The notes below the pieces were generated by a model, which had not been told where the DNA came from, did not search any database, and worked only from the letters and a program-made list of their open reading frames with translations. The position numbers and the translations under genes are program-made. 64,000 bases of DNA from Bacteroidales bacterium. GTDB taxonomy: Bacteria; Bacteroidota; Bacteroidia; Bacteroidales; Rikenellaceae. Every line of letters begins with the position of its first letter. Positions within the stretch are counted from its first letter, which is position 1. Below are positions 52,314-61,105 of the stretch, piece by piece. Where the stretch lies: positions 15,574 to 79,573 of the forward strand of contig CASPAC010000004.1 of NCBI GenBank assembly GCA_949419965.1. Reading direction: 5' to 3'.

Positions 52314-52642
52314 TGTGCTTAACCGAGTGCCGGAGCTGCGGGGCCGCAGGTAAAACGGAGTCGTCCGATCCTGCCGGGGCGAAGCAGCTAAGGCGGAGCC
52401 AAAGGTACGAAAAAATAGTCACTTGGCACGTGGCAATCGTGAAATTTCATTATATTTGCAGTTGGTTAAAATGCAAACCGGGAACATTTTTCCGGCAAGG
52501 CGACGGGTCTTCGTTCCGCAGGGGTGCCGCAGGCGCGCCCGCAGGTTGCACGGCGGCGCCTTCCACAGCTATCGTCCGGGGCGTCCGGCAGCGGTTCGGG
52601 CCGTACGGATCGGGCTGAAAAGCTGCTCTTTACTTCGTTTTT
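52314..52642. other. Divergent intergenic region with promoters for YfhO-like and polyprenyl synthase genes
   Basis: On the minus strand TACCTTTG at 52400-52407 is a good -7 element for the YfhO-like gene. On the plus strand TATATTTG at 52451-52458 is a -7 element for the polyprenyl synthase gene, leaving a GC-rich leader of about 180 bases. The -33 elements are weak on both sides. No further open frame with gene character is seen. Confidence 0.65.
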
Positions 52643-53632
52643 ATGATTACACTCGATACCATCCGCAAACCCGTGGCCGCCGATCTGGAGGCTTTCGACG
52701 AATTCGTCGACCGGCAGTTTACTGCCGAAGGGGAATTGTTGTCCGGGATGTTGCGCTATGCGCTGTCTTCGCGCGGCAAGGGCGTGCGTCCGTTGCTGGT
52801 CATGCTCTCGGCTGCGATGAATGCGCCGTCCAGAGGGGCGACGACCGGCCGCCGGGCCTGCCTGGCCGCCATGCTGGTTGAAATGATCCACATCGCCTCG
52901 TTGATCCACGACGATGTGATCGACGAGTCGGATACGCGCCGCGGCCGGCCGTCGGTCAATGCCCGCTGGCAGTCGCACAAGGCGGTCATCTTGGGCGACT
53001 ACATCCTGGCGCGCAACATGAACATCGGCCTGCGGAGCGGGCAGTTCGACCTGGTCACGCATGTCTGCGGTTCGATGGCGGCGTTGTGCGAGGGCGAGGT
53101 GCTGCAAAGCGACTGCGCCGAGCGGCACGCCATGACGCGCCGCACCTATCTGGACATCATCTTCAAGAAGACGGCCAGTCTGATCGGCGTGAGCGCGTCG
53201 GCCGGAGCGATGGCCGCGGGCGCCCCCAATGAAAAGGTGGCGCTCATGCAGCGTTTCGGCGAAGCACTGGGCATGGCGTTCCAGATGCAGGACGACATCC
53301 TCGACTACAAACCCTCCGCCCGAACGGGCAAACCGGTCTACAACGATCTGCGCGAGGGGAAGATCACGCTGCCGCTGCTCTGCGTGATGGAGCGGATGGA
53401 CGAGTCGCGCCAGGCCGAGGTGGCCGGCCGGCTGAAGCGCTGCCGCGAGGATGCCTCGTCGCTCGAATATTTGCAGCGTATCGTCGAGAATGAGGATGGT
53501 ATCTCGCTGGCTACGAGCGTCATGCGCAGTTACCTTTCGCAGGCCATCGAATTGCTTACCGGCTTCGAACCTTCGGAGTATCGTTCGGCGTTGATCGATC
53601 TTTGCGCCTATGTGGGCGAGCGGGATCAATAA
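52643..53632 (+). CDS. Polyprenyl diphosphate synthase (long-chain, trans type)
   Basis: The 329-residue protein condenses isopentenyl diphosphate to a long prenyl chain, most likely for menaquinone. The two aspartate-rich motifs are IHDDVIDESDTRRG (about residue 89) and QMQDDILDYKPS (about 216), with GKGVRPLLVML near the N-terminus. It has the normal length and is the octaprenyl or heptaprenyl class; chain length cannot be read safely from sequence. The MFS gene begins 37 bases after the stop. Confidence 0.93.
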   Translation: MITLDTIRKPVAADLEAFDEFVDRQFTAEGELLSGMLRYALSSRGKGVRPLLVMLSAAMNAPSRGATTGRRACLAAMLVEMIHIASLIHDDVIDESDTRRGRPSVNARWQSHKAVILGDYILARNMNIGLRSGQFDLVTHVCGSMAALCEGEVLQSDCAERHAMTRRTYLDIIFKKTASLIGVSASAGAMAAGAPNEKVALMQRFGEALGMAFQMQDDILDYKPSARTGKPVYNDLREGKITLPLLCVMERMDESRQAEVAGRLKRCREDASSLEYLQRIVENEDGISLATSVMRSYLSQAIELLTGFEPSEYRSALIDLCAYVGERDQ

Positions 53633-53669
53633 TTGTAAGTTGCGGAAACATTCTTTATCTGAAAATAGC

Positions 53670-54926
53670 ATGAAGCAGAAAAACAGTTATAAGCTGCCTG
53701 TCGCCATCATGTTCGCGCTTTTCTTCATGATCGCGTTCGTGACGGGTTTGCCTTCGCCCATGGGCGTCATTGTGGCCAAGCAGTTCGGCGCATCGGCTTT
53801 CGAGTCGCAGCTGGGCTTTTTCGCCAACTTCATCGCCTATGCTTTCATGGGCATTCCGGCCGGGTTGATGCTCCGCCGCATCGGTTACAAGAAAACCGCT
53901 ATGGCGGCCGTGACGGTGGGGTTTGTCGGTGTCGGCGTGCAGTATCTTTCGGGGGCCGTCGGCAGCTTCGCCGTCTATCTGACGGGTGCTTTCATCTGCG
54001 GATTCTCGGTCTGCATGCTCAATACGGTGGTCAACCCCATGCTCAATACGTTGGGCGGAGGAGGAGACAAGGGCAATCAGCTGCTTCAGTTCGGCGGCGC
54101 CTGCAATTCGATCGGGGCGACGATCGTGCCGTTTCTGGTCGGTTATCTGATGGGCGCCGAGGCCGGGCGCACGATCGAGAAGGCCAATCCGGCGTTGTTC
54201 ATCGCCATGGCGATCTTCGCGGTGGCATTCGTCGTGCTGGCCGCCTCCAAGATTCCCGAGCCGCACATGGAGCAAGGCGCCGACAAAGCACCGACGTCCG
54301 ACCGCTACGGCCCGATGTCGTTCCGCCATTTCGTGCTCGGCACGGTGGCGATCTTCATCTATGTGGGTATCGAAATCGGCCTGCCCTCGACGGCCAACCT
54401 CTACATGACCCAGGAGTTGGGCATCGACGCGGCCGTGGCCGGATCGATCGTGGGGCTTTATTGGTTGCTGATGCTGGTCGGACGCCTTGTCGGCGGGTCG
54501 GTCGGCGCCAGGGTGTCGAGCCGGACGATGATGATTGCCGTTTCGACGGTCGGACTGGCGATGGTCGCTGCGGCGATCTTGCTGCCCGCGTCGTCGGGCG
54601 TGGCGCTGCCGGCTTCGCTGGGCGGCGTGAGCGTGCCGGCGAGCGTGGTGCTGATCGTGCTTTGCGGTCTCTGCACCTCGGTCATGTGGGGCGGCATCTT
54701 CAACCTGGCGGTCGAGGGACTGGGCAAGTATACGGCTGCTGCGTCGGGCATTTTCATGGTCATGGTCTGCGGCGGAGGCATCATTCCGACGTTCCAGGGC
54801 TGGGTGGCCGACCGTATCGGCTACATGGCTTCGTATTGGGTAATGTTCGCTTGTTTCGCCTACCTGCTCTACTATGCGGTAATCGGCTGCCGCAACGTGA
54901 ACAAGGATATACCGGTTGGTAAATAG
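53670..54926 (+). CDS. MFS transporter, sugar:H+ symporter type (FucP/GlcP-like)
   Basis: The 418-residue protein has twelve membrane helices. ATG at 53670 (MKQKNSYKLPVAIMF) is preferred to an earlier open frame that overlaps the upstream gene. FAYAFMGIPAGLMLRRIGYKK is the MFS motif between helices 2 and 3, and NPMLNTLGGGG and QFGGACNSIGATIVPFLVG match the FHS family, which includes fucose and glucose/galactose permeases. The substrate cannot be fixed further. A strong hairpin follows. Confidence 0.87.
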   Translation: MKQKNSYKLPVAIMFALFFMIAFVTGLPSPMGVIVAKQFGASAFESQLGFFANFIAYAFMGIPAGLMLRRIGYKKTAMAAVTVGFVGVGVQYLSGAVGSFAVYLTGAFICGFSVCMLNTVVNPMLNTLGGGGDKGNQLLQFGGACNSIGATIVPFLVGYLMGAEAGRTIEKANPALFIAMAIFAVAFVVLAASKIPEPHMEQGADKAPTSDRYGPMSFRHFVLGTVAIFIYVGIEIGLPSTANLYMTQELGIDAAVAGSIVGLYWLLMLVGRLVGGSVGARVSSRTMMIAVSTVGLAMVAAAILLPASSGVALPASLGGVSVPASVVLIVLCGLCTSVMWGGIFNLAVEGLGKYTAAASGIFMVMVCGGGIIPTFQGWVADRIGYMASYWVMFACFAYLLYYAVIGCRNVNKDIPVGK

Positions 54927-54988
54927 TTTGCGACTCCGGCAAGCATGTTGCCGGCAAACGTGTGTGCGCCCTCTTCCCTGCCGACAAA

Positions 54989-55019
54989 AAAAAGGATGTC
55001 TTTCGAAGACATCCTTTTT
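54989..55019. terminator. Bidirectional terminator between the MFS gene and rplS
   Basis: AAAAAGGATGTCTT and its exact complement enclose a three-base loop. The stem ends in five A on one side and five T on the other, so it can act in both directions for these convergent genes. Confidence 0.93.
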
Positions 55020-55038
55020 CTTTTCGACCTTGCGCGGA

Positions 55039-55416
55039 TTATTTCTCCGTGCGGGTCACGCGCTTCTCCTTGATGCGGGCTTTCTTGCCGGTCAGATCGC
55101 GCAGGTAGTAGATGCGGGCACGGCGAACCACACCGATCTTGTTGACCTCGATCTTCTCGATGTGCGGCGAGTAGAGTGGGAAGATACGTTCTACGCCCAC
55201 GCCGTTCGAAATCTTGCGGATCGTGAACATCTTGGTCTTGCCCTGACCCTTGATCTGGATCACTACGCCGCGGAAGCTCTGGAGACGCTCCTTGCTGCCC
55301 TCGACGATCTTGTAGGTCACGGTAATCGTGTCGCCGGCCTTGAACGACGGTACGTCGGCGTCCGTCTTGGGCCACATCTGCTCGTTTACGAGCTTGATGA
55401 TTGCATCCTTGTTCAT
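55039..55416 (-). CDS. rplS: 50S ribosomal protein L19
   Basis: The 125-residue protein is complete: it begins [14 protein letters not shown], with [13 protein letters not shown] and [14 protein letters not shown], and has the L19 signature [14 protein letters not shown] and [10 protein letters not shown]. It sits in the 50S subunit at the interface with 30S. It is monocistronic here: its neighbour trmD is not adjacent, a promoter lies 150 bases upstream and a terminator follows. Confidence 0.98.
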   Translation of the reverse strand: MNKDAIIKLVNEQMWPKTDADVPSFKAGDTITVTYKIVEGSKERLQSFRGVVIQIKGQGKTKMFTIRKISNGVGVERIFPLYSPHIEKIEVNKIGVVRRARIYYLRDLTGKKARIKEKRVTRTEK

Positions 55417-55596
55417 TGTTGCAACGAATTAGAGTGTTTCGCATTCGACATTCCCGCTGCGCCGGACTACCATGCCGCTGCCTTGAGCCGCAATCCCGCG
55501 GCCTGCGGCCGCCTGCGCCGTAGCGCCCAATGAAAGAGGTCGATATACGTTCCCGTAAGGGAGGGCAAAGATAGAAAGTTTTTTCGTTTTGCGCAA
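55417..55596 (-). promoter_or_regulatory. Promoter and long structured leader of rplS
   Basis: On the minus strand TTGC (55593-55596), a 19-base spacer and TATCTTTG (55566-55573) form the promoter. The transcript would then have a leader of about 145 bases with a strong hairpin (GCGGCC, loop GCA, GGCCGC, near 55496-55510) and no open frame. Such a leader may bind L19, but no known leader motif could be checked. Confidence 0.6.
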
Positions 55597-55633
55597 GAGC
55601 CGAATATTTTTTCCTATATTTGGCTGCGCCCAA

Positions 55634-55769
55634 GATACTTCGTCTCGGCATAATCAAGCTAACGCTTGCTTCTGCTCTCGACTTTTCGTATATTTAACTT
55701 CGTTTTAAATACTCCCGCTCGGCAAAATGCAAGTAAACTTGCTTTTGCGCTCGCTTATTCGTATATTTG
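55634..55769 (+). repeat. Promoter-bearing dispersed repeat, copies 2 and 3 in tandem (before surE)
   Basis: Two copies, 55634-55696 and 55708-55769, share the layout of the copy at 11444-11506. Each starts with ATACTYC-like bases, has an inverted repeat (CAAGC/GCTTG in copy 2; GCAAGT/ACTTGC in copy 3), then CTCG and a -7-like element. In all three, TTGC is exactly 19 bases before it: TTGC 55666-55669 with TATATTTA 55689-55696, and TTGC 55739-55742 with TATATTTG 55762-55769. Copy 3 has the better -7 and is probably the surE promoter, leaving a leader of about 105 bases. Confidence 0.8.
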
Positions 55770-55881
55770 TATTCCGGAAACCCGCAGTCGGGGAGACGAT
55801 CGCGGGGCGCACCGAACCGCTGCCGTTGCGAGGCTGCAAACGTGCTTCGAGAAGTTGCGGACAGGAGAAATCGATGTTGTT

Positions 55882-56658
55882 ATGGAGAATCAACGATTGA
55901 TATTCGTTACCAACGACGACGGCTACGCGTCGAAAGGGCTGGCGGCGGCCGTCGAGGTGGCGCGCGCTTTCGGCCGGGTGGTGGTCGTGGCGCCCGAGAC
56001 CGCACAGAGCGGCATGAGCCAGGCCATTACCATGTACAATCCGCTTTACCTGCGCTGCGTGAGTCAGGAGCCGGGTGTCGAGGTCTATGCCTTTTCCGGC
56101 ACGCCGGTCGACTGCGTGAAGATGGCTTTCGACTATCTGTTGCGCGAGCAGCGGGTCGATCTGGTCATTTCGGGCATCAACCACGGTTCGAATTCTGCTG
56201 TCAACGTGCTTTATTCCGGAACGATGGGCGCCGCCATCGAGGGGAGTTTCTACGGGTGTCCGGCCGTCGGCCTTTCGCTCGACGACCATGCGCCCGATGC
56301 CGATTTCGAAGCCGCCGTCCGCTTCGGCAGGCAGATCGTCGGGCAGGTGCTCGACGGGCAGGTCGAGCTGCCTCTGTGTCTGAATGTCAACGTGCCTGCC
56401 GGGCGGCCCGAGGAGCTGCACGGCATCAAGCTCTGCCGGCAGAACCGCGGTTTCTGGCGCGAGGAGTTCTACCGGCATGAAGACCCGCGGGGCCGCGAGT
56501 ATTTCTGGCTTACCGGCGAGTTCGTCAACTCCGAGCCTTCCGCCGAGGATACCGACGAGTGGGCGCTCGCCCACGGATGGGTGTCGGTGGTGCCCGTGCA
56601 GGTCGACATGACCGACTACGGGCAGTTGAAGAAGCTGGAGTCCTTTTTCCGTCGTTGA
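55882..56658 (+). CDS. surE: 5'-nucleotidase SurE
   Basis: The 258-residue protein removes phosphate from nucleoside 5'- or 3'-monophosphates and other phosphate esters. The metal site is in VTNDDG (residues 9-14), followed by VVVVAPETAQSGMSQAITM, SGINHGSNSAVNVLYSGTMGAA and the C-terminal dimer segment. ATG at 55882 (MENQRLIFVTNDDG) is the conserved start; the frame upstream runs only through the promoter repeats. The two-component genes follow on the same strand after 32 bases. Confidence 0.95.
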   Translation: MENQRLIFVTNDDGYASKGLAAAVEVARAFGRVVVVAPETAQSGMSQAITMYNPLYLRCVSQEPGVEVYAFSGTPVDCVKMAFDYLLREQRVDLVISGINHGSNSAVNVLYSGTMGAAIEGSFYGCPAVGLSLDDHAPDADFEAAVRFGRQIVGQVLDGQVELPLCLNVNVPAGRPEELHGIKLCRQNRGFWREEFYRHEDPRGREYFWLTGEFVNSEPSAEDTDEWALAHGWVSVVPVQVDMTDYGQLKKLESFFRR

Positions 56659-56690
56659 GCTAAAAACGTATCGTTTAAAATCATCGGTCT

Positions 56691-57668
56691 ATGTTGATTA
56701 AAATCCTGCTTGTCATATCCATCGCCGTGCAGACTTTGGCCACGGTCTATGCCCTGCGGCTGGTGCGCACGACCAAATACAATTCGGTGTGGATTCTTTT
56801 CATCGTGGGGTTCTCGCTGCTCTCGGTCGAGCGGCTGGTGCAGTTGCTGATCGCCTGCGGTGCCGAGGTCATTCCCCGTTGGTGGTTCGCCTACCTGGGG
56901 ATCGTGGTCTCGGTGTGCCTTTCGATCGGCGTGATGTATGCCCATAAGCTCTTCAAGTACATCGCCCGGCTCAACCGCCAGCGGCAGCTGCTCAACAAAC
57001 GGATTCTCACAGCTGTGCTCCGCACCGAGGAGAAGGCGCGGTCGCGTTTTTCCAAGGAGCTGCACGACGGACTGGGGCCGTTGCTTTCTTCGGCCAAGAT
57101 GTCGCTTTCGGCTCTCGCGCGCGAGGAGCGCACGCCCGAGCAGCAGGAGATCATCGACAACACGACCTACGTCATCGACGAGGCGATCCGCTCCCTGCGC
57201 GAAATTTCGAACAACCTTTCGCCCCACGTGCTCAACGACTTCGGTCTGGCACGGGGCGTGCAGCACTTCATCGATCGCAGTGCCGCGATGCACAACGTGA
57301 AGATCCGTTTCACGACCAATCTGCGGGGCGAGCGCTTCGAGACCGACATCGAAGTGATCCTCTACCGCGTGATCTGCGAGTTGATCAACAATTCGCTCAA
57401 GCATGCCGCCTGCACGACGGTAAATCTTTCGCTCTCGCAGAACGGCCCGGCGCTCGTGCTGGACTATTCCGACAACGGCCGCGGCTTCAACCCCCAGGCC
57501 ATGATGGATTGCGGCATGGGCCTTTCGAACATCGCTTCGCGCATCAATTCGCTGGGCGGATCGTTCGACATCGTTTCTTCCAAGGGAGCCGGCATGCGGG
57601 CCTCGATCCGTGTGAATACCGTGCAGGAGCCGGCGCCGCGCGTTCGTCGTAACCGTCGCAGAGGATGA
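56691..57668 (+). CDS. Sensor histidine kinase, NarX/DesK-type (HisKA_3)
   Basis: The 325-residue kinase has three membrane helices (about residues 2-23, 32-54, 64-84), no extracytoplasmic sensor domain, and a coiled linker. The phosphorylated histidine is His125 in FSKELHDGLGPLLSSAKM, the HisKA_3 motif. The N box ELINNSLKHA, G1 DYSDNGRGF and G2 GMGLSNIASRI follow. With so little outside the membrane, it may sense the membrane itself or a partner. It overlaps its response regulator by ATGA, so the pair is coupled. Confidence 0.92.
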   Translation: MLIKILLVISIAVQTLATVYALRLVRTTKYNSVWILFIVGFSLLSVERLVQLLIACGAEVIPRWWFAYLGIVVSVCLSIGVMYAHKLFKYIARLNRQRQLLNKRILTAVLRTEEKARSRFSKELHDGLGPLLSSAKMSLSALAREERTPEQQEIIDNTTYVIDEAIRSLREISNNLSPHVLNDFGLARGVQHFIDRSAAMHNVKIRFTTNLRGERFETDIEVILYRVICELINNSLKHAACTTVNLSLSQNGPALVLDYSDNGRGFNPQAMMDCGMGLSNIASRINSLGGSFDIVSSKGAGMRASIRVNTVQEPAPRVRRNRRRG

Positions 57669-58303
57669 AAGCCCGCAACATAGTGCTGGTCGACGACCAT
57701 TCGTTGTTCCGCAACGGACTTCGCGGACTGCTCGAACACAGCGGCGGTTGCCGGGTCGTGGGCGAGGCCGGCAGCGGCGAGGAGTTCCTGGCCCTGCTGC
57801 CGCAGCTGGATGCCGACGTGGTGTTCATGGATTTCTCGATGCCGGGACTCGACGGAGCGCAGACTACCGAGCGGGCGTTGTCCGTGCGGCCCGACCTGCG
57901 GATCATTACCTTGTCGATGTTCGGCGAGGAGAGCTATTATTCGCGCATGGTCGAAGCCGGTGCCCGGGGATTCTTGTTGAAAGATTCCGCCATCGGCGAT
58001 GTGCTCGAAGCCATCGATGCCGTGATGGCGGGCGGGAGCTATTTCAGCCCGCAGCTGCTCGCGTCGCTTACCGACCGGATGCGGACGCGCGAGGATGCCT
58101 CCGACGAGCAGCTGTCGTCGCGCGAGCGCGAGATTCTGGTGCTCGTGTGCCGGGGACTCTCCAACCAGGAGATTGCCGATGAACTTTTCATCTCCAAGCG
58201 CACGGTCGACAAACACCGGGCCAACATCCTCGAAAAAACCGGTTGCAAGAACACCGCGTCGCTGGTGGTTTTCGCCATCCGCAATGGCATAGTGGAAGTG
58301 TGA
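57665..58303 (+). CDS. NarL/LuxR-family response regulator
   Basis: The 212-residue protein has a receiver domain with VDDHSLFRNGLRGLLE, the phosphorylated aspartate Asp56 in VVFMDFSMPGLDG, and the conserved Lys in GFLLKDS. The C-terminal LuxR helix-turn-helix is LSSREREILVLVCRGLSNQEIADELFISKRTVDKHRANILEKTG. It would bind DNA as a dimer after phosphorylation by the overlapping kinase. Targets are unknown; no palindromic site is evident near its own genes. Confidence 0.93.
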   Translation: MKARNIVLVDDHSLFRNGLRGLLEHSGGCRVVGEAGSGEEFLALLPQLDADVVFMDFSMPGLDGAQTTERALSVRPDLRIITLSMFGEESYYSRMVEAGARGFLLKDSAIGDVLEAIDAVMAGGSYFSPQLLASLTDRMRTREDASDEQLSSREREILVLVCRGLSNQEIADELFISKRTVDKHRANILEKTGCKNTASLVVFAIRNGIVEV

Positions 58304-58383
58304 AAGGAGTCGGCCGCGCGGGAACAAGCGCGATTTTCGTTGGGACTTTGTAAACCCTATTTTTCGTTGTCCGGTAAATACTG

Positions 58384-58416
58384 CGAGAGGGAAAAACATC
58401 GTGTTTTTCCCTCTCG
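58384..58416. terminator. Hairpin between the response regulator and efp
   Basis: CGAGAGGGAAAAACA and its exact complement enclose a TCG loop (15 base pairs). A and T runs lie within the arms, so it fits a shared terminator for the two convergent transcripts. Confidence 0.8.
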
Positions 58417-58439
58417 TAGTATGCAGGCGGATTCGCTTT

Positions 58440-59012
58440 TTACTTGATTCGCTCGTAGTATTCGCGCGTGCGGGTGTCGACGCGGATCTTGTCGCCCGTG
58501 TTGATGAACAGAGGCACGCGAACCGTGGCTCCGGTGTTGACCGTGGCGGGTTTGAGCGAGTTGGTCGAGGCCGTGTCGCCCTTGATGCCCGGTTCGGTGT
58601 AGGTTACCTCCATGTCCACGATCGGAGGAAGTTCGGCCGAGAGGACGGTCTCCTTTTCGGTGTGGAACATCACTTCGACGATCTGGCCGTCGGCCATCAG
58701 GTCGTAGTTGTTGATCAGGCTCTTGTCGATGTTGATCTCCTCGAAAGTCTCGGTGTGCATGAAGTGGGCGCCCAGGTCGTCTTCGTACGTGAACTGGTAG
58801 GGTCGGCGCTCCACGCGCACCTGCTCGATCTTCTGGCTCACGGACGAGAACGTGTTCTCCAGAACGCGGCCGTTCTCCAGATTTTTGAGCTTCGAGCGTA
58901 CGAATGCGGGGCCTTTGCCCGGCTTGCAGTGCTGGAAATCGACTACAAGGAACGTCTTGCCGTCCATTTCGATGCACATGCCGATCTTGATGTCGGCGGC
59001 AGTGATTGTCAT
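58440..59012 (-). CDS. efp: Translation elongation factor P
   Basis: The 190-residue protein relieves ribosomes stalled at polyproline. It has the three OB-like domains, with the modified or tip lysine in CKPGKGPAFVRSK (near residue 32) and the family signature VMFHTEKETVLSAELPP, DTASTNSLKPATVNTGA in the third domain. The tip is KPGKG, as in EF-Ps with lysine at the key site; no modification gene (epmA) is in this window. FtsA in this window has long proline-rich stretches that could depend on it. Confidence 0.97.
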   Translation of the reverse strand: MTITAADIKIGMCIEMDGKTFLVVDFQHCKPGKGPAFVRSKLKNLENGRVLENTFSSVSQKIEQVRVERRPYQFTYEDDLGAHFMHTETFEEINIDKSLINNYDLMADGQIVEVMFHTEKETVLSAELPPIVDMEVTYTEPGIKGDTASTNSLKPATVNTGATVRVPLFINTGDKIRVDTRTREYYERIK

Positions 59013-59044
59013 AAGAATATCGTTTTGAAATTTTTAGCTGCTGA

Positions 59045-59076
59045 CAAAAATAGGAAAAAATCCGCAAAGCTGCAAA
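59045..59076 (-). promoter_or_regulatory. Promoter for efp
   Basis: On the minus strand TTTG (59073-59076), a 20-base spacer and TATTTTTG (59045-59052) match the consensus. The -7 element is 32 bases before the start codon. A second TATCTTTG at 59141-59148 lies farther upstream without a good -33. Confidence 0.75.
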
Positions 59077-59255
59077 AAACCAGATGAGCACTATGCCGAT
59101 CTGCTATTTTGCGGTGGCGGTTACCCTATTATTTTGGCTGCAAAGATACGAAAGGAGATTCTTCGGGTGTCGATTTTTCGGGGCCGAATTGGGGAGGGGA
59201 TTTTCGGATGCGATTCTTTGGGTGCGCCGAATGCTATCACTCTCTTTTTCGGGAT

Positions 59256-59864
59256 TCAGATTTCGATTCCCTTGCATTTCCAGCCTGCCTGGCGAATCTT
59301 CTCCAGCGTTCGCGGCAGGGCGTAGCGCATGTTGCGGAAGGCCTTTTCGCTGTCGTGGAACACCACGATCGCCCCGGGCGCCAGGTGTTTGGTAACGTTC
59401 TTCAGACAGGCGCGGGGCGAGAGACTGCGGTTGTAGTCGCGCGAAATGATGTCCCACATTACCAGTTTGTAGCGCTGGCCCAGAAACCGGGCTTGCGCAG
59501 GCGTGATCCGGGCGTAGGGTGGGCGGAACAGATCGCTGCGGATCAGGTCGTTGGCGAAGTCCACGTCTTCGGTGTACCGTTCCAGACTCATGCCCCAGCC
59601 TTTTTGGTGGGAGTAGGTGTGGTTGCCTACCTTGTGTCCGGCGTCGAGGATGCGTTGGAACAGATCGGGGTACATCTCGACATTTTTGCCCAGAACGAAG
59701 AACGTCGCTTTGGCATCGTACTTGTCGAGTGTGGCCAGTATCCATTCCGTGATGCCCGGCGTGGGGCCGTCGTCGAAGGTCAGGAAAACGCTTTCAGGGT
59801 CGTCGATTTCCCAGATCAGATCCGGCAGCAGGCGCCGGATTATTTTCAGAGGTTTCAACCGCAT
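59256..59864 (-). CDS. Polysaccharide deacetylase family protein (NodB domain)
   Basis: The 202-residue protein is a compact carbohydrate esterase family 4 domain. The motifs are TFDDGPTPG (motif 1, with the catalytic and metal Asp), NHTYSHQKG (motif 2, the two metal His), FRPPYARI (motif 3), WDIISRDYN (motif 4) and IVVFHDSEK (motif 5). It should remove N-acetyl groups from peptidoglycan or another polymer. There is no signal peptide or membrane helix, so the place of action is unclear. A -7 element TACTTTTG lies at 59873-59880 on the minus strand. Confidence 0.92.
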   Translation of the reverse strand: MRLKPLKIIRRLLPDLIWEIDDPESVFLTFDDGPTPGITEWILATLDKYDAKATFFVLGKNVEMYPDLFQRILDAGHKVGNHTYSHQKGWGMSLERYTEDVDFANDLIRSDLFRPPYARITPAQARFLGQRYKLVMWDIISRDYNRSLSPRACLKNVTKHLAPGAIVVFHDSEKAFRNMRYALPRTLEKIRQAGWKCKGIEI

Positions 59865-59912
59865 AGCTGTTGCAAAAGTAGTGAAAATCTGCGCCGAAAC
59901 GAAAAAAAAGAG

Positions 59913-59920
59913 TATCTTTG
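59913..59920 (+). promoter_or_regulatory. -7 element TATCTTTG before the DUF4837 gene
   Basis: TATCTTTG is an exact -7 match with a leader of about 75 bases to the ATG at 59999. It is 32 bases from the divergent -7 of the deacetylase gene, TACTTTTG at 59873-59880, so the two promoters share this short region. Confidence 0.6.
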
Positions 59921-59998
59921 TAGATGGAGCGCATTTCGGCGCTCCGGAGCCGTTTCCCCGTTTTCGGCAGTCGGTTTTACTATATAACGTTTTTTACG

Positions 59999-61006
59999 AT
60001 GAAAATATTCCGGTTTCTCTGTTTCGCGGCGCTGGTTGCCGTCATGGCAACGGGGTGCGACGCTTTCCAGAAGTCGACCCGTTCGCGGCTCAAGACGGCG
60101 CAGGGCGCCCCCTACGAGCTGCTTGTCGTGTGCGGGCAGCGCGAGTGGACGGGCGAGGTGGGCGATACGCTGCGGGCCGTGTTGACGGCGCCGATCGCCT
60201 ATCTCAACCAGACCGAACCCTTGTTCGATGTGTTGCGCGTGCGTGCGCAGGATTTTACCGGCATGCTGGCCGATCATCGCAACATCTTGAAGGTCGTCGA
60301 AGACCCCGCGCTGACCGAAGCGTCGGTGGGCGTGCAATATGATCTGACGGCCGCTCCGCAGATCGTGCTGACGCTCCAGGGGCCGGACGACCGTGCCGTC
60401 GTGGAGTATGTCTCGAAGCATCGCGCCGAGTTGGTGCAGGTGTTGGAGGCCGCCGAGCGCAGGCGGGCCGTCGATTTTGCGGCTTCGTTCGGCGCTCCCC
60501 AGGTCGAAAAGGCCGTCCGGCAGACGTTCGGGGTCGACATGGCCGTGCCGCGGGGATATATCCTCGCCGCCGGGCAGGACGATTTCATCTGGGCGCGTTA
60601 CGAATATCCCACCGCCAGCCAGGGTTTCTTCGTCTATTCCTATCCTTACGACGGCCCCGCGTCGCTCTCGGCCGAGGCGCTGCTCCAGGCCCGCAATCGC
60701 TTCGCGGCCCGGATTCCTGGCCCCTCCGACGGGTCGTATATGACCACTTCGATGGTCTTTCCGCCCGATTTCCGCATGTTCCGGCTCGAAGGGCGGCTGT
60801 GGTGCGAATTGCGCGGGTTCTGGGATGTCGAGGGCGACTTCATGGGCGGTCCGTTCGTGAGCTATACGACCGTCGACACCGCCACCGGCCGCGTGTTCAC
60901 GCTCGACTGCTATGTCTATTCGCCCAAATTGCACAAGCGCAATTTCCTGCGCGGCGTCGAACATTTGCTCTACGGCGTGAAGTTTCCGGCGCAGGACGGC
61001 CGATAG
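59999..61006 (+). CDS. DUF4837 family lipoprotein
   Basis: ATG at 59999 gives a lipoprotein signal (MKIFRFLCFAALVAVMATGC); a start at 59924 would run over the -7 element. The 335-residue protein shows the DUF4837 pattern: GAPYELLVVCGQREWTGEVGD near residue 35, NILKVVEDPAL, GFFVYSYPY, and the end ELRGFWDVEGDFMGGPFVSY and HKRNFLRGVEHLLY. The family is restricted to Bacteroidota and has no known function. Confidence 0.9.
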   Translation: MKIFRFLCFAALVAVMATGCDAFQKSTRSRLKTAQGAPYELLVVCGQREWTGEVGDTLRAVLTAPIAYLNQTEPLFDVLRVRAQDFTGMLADHRNILKVVEDPALTEASVGVQYDLTAAPQIVLTLQGPDDRAVVEYVSKHRAELVQVLEAAERRRAVDFAASFGAPQVEKAVRQTFGVDMAVPRGYILAAGQDDFIWARYEYPTASQGFFVYSYPYDGPASLSAEALLQARNRFAARIPGPSDGSYMTTSMVFPPDFRMFRLEGRLWCELRGFWDVEGDFMGGPFVSYTTVDTATGRVFTLDCYVYSPKLHKRNFLRGVEHLLYGVKFPAQDGR

Positions 61007-61105
61007 CGCGCAGGAAGAGGCCGGTCTCCTTGCCGCCGTCGATGCGGGGCGTCCGCCGATCCGTGCCGACGACCGTCAGGCGGAAAAGCTAACCCATTGA
61101 TTCCT

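Noticed and set aside
55666..55881. N-terminal extension of SurE by 72 codons
   Set aside because: It would be coded by the promoter repeats, and the SurE family starts a few residues before VTNDDG, matching ATG at 55882.
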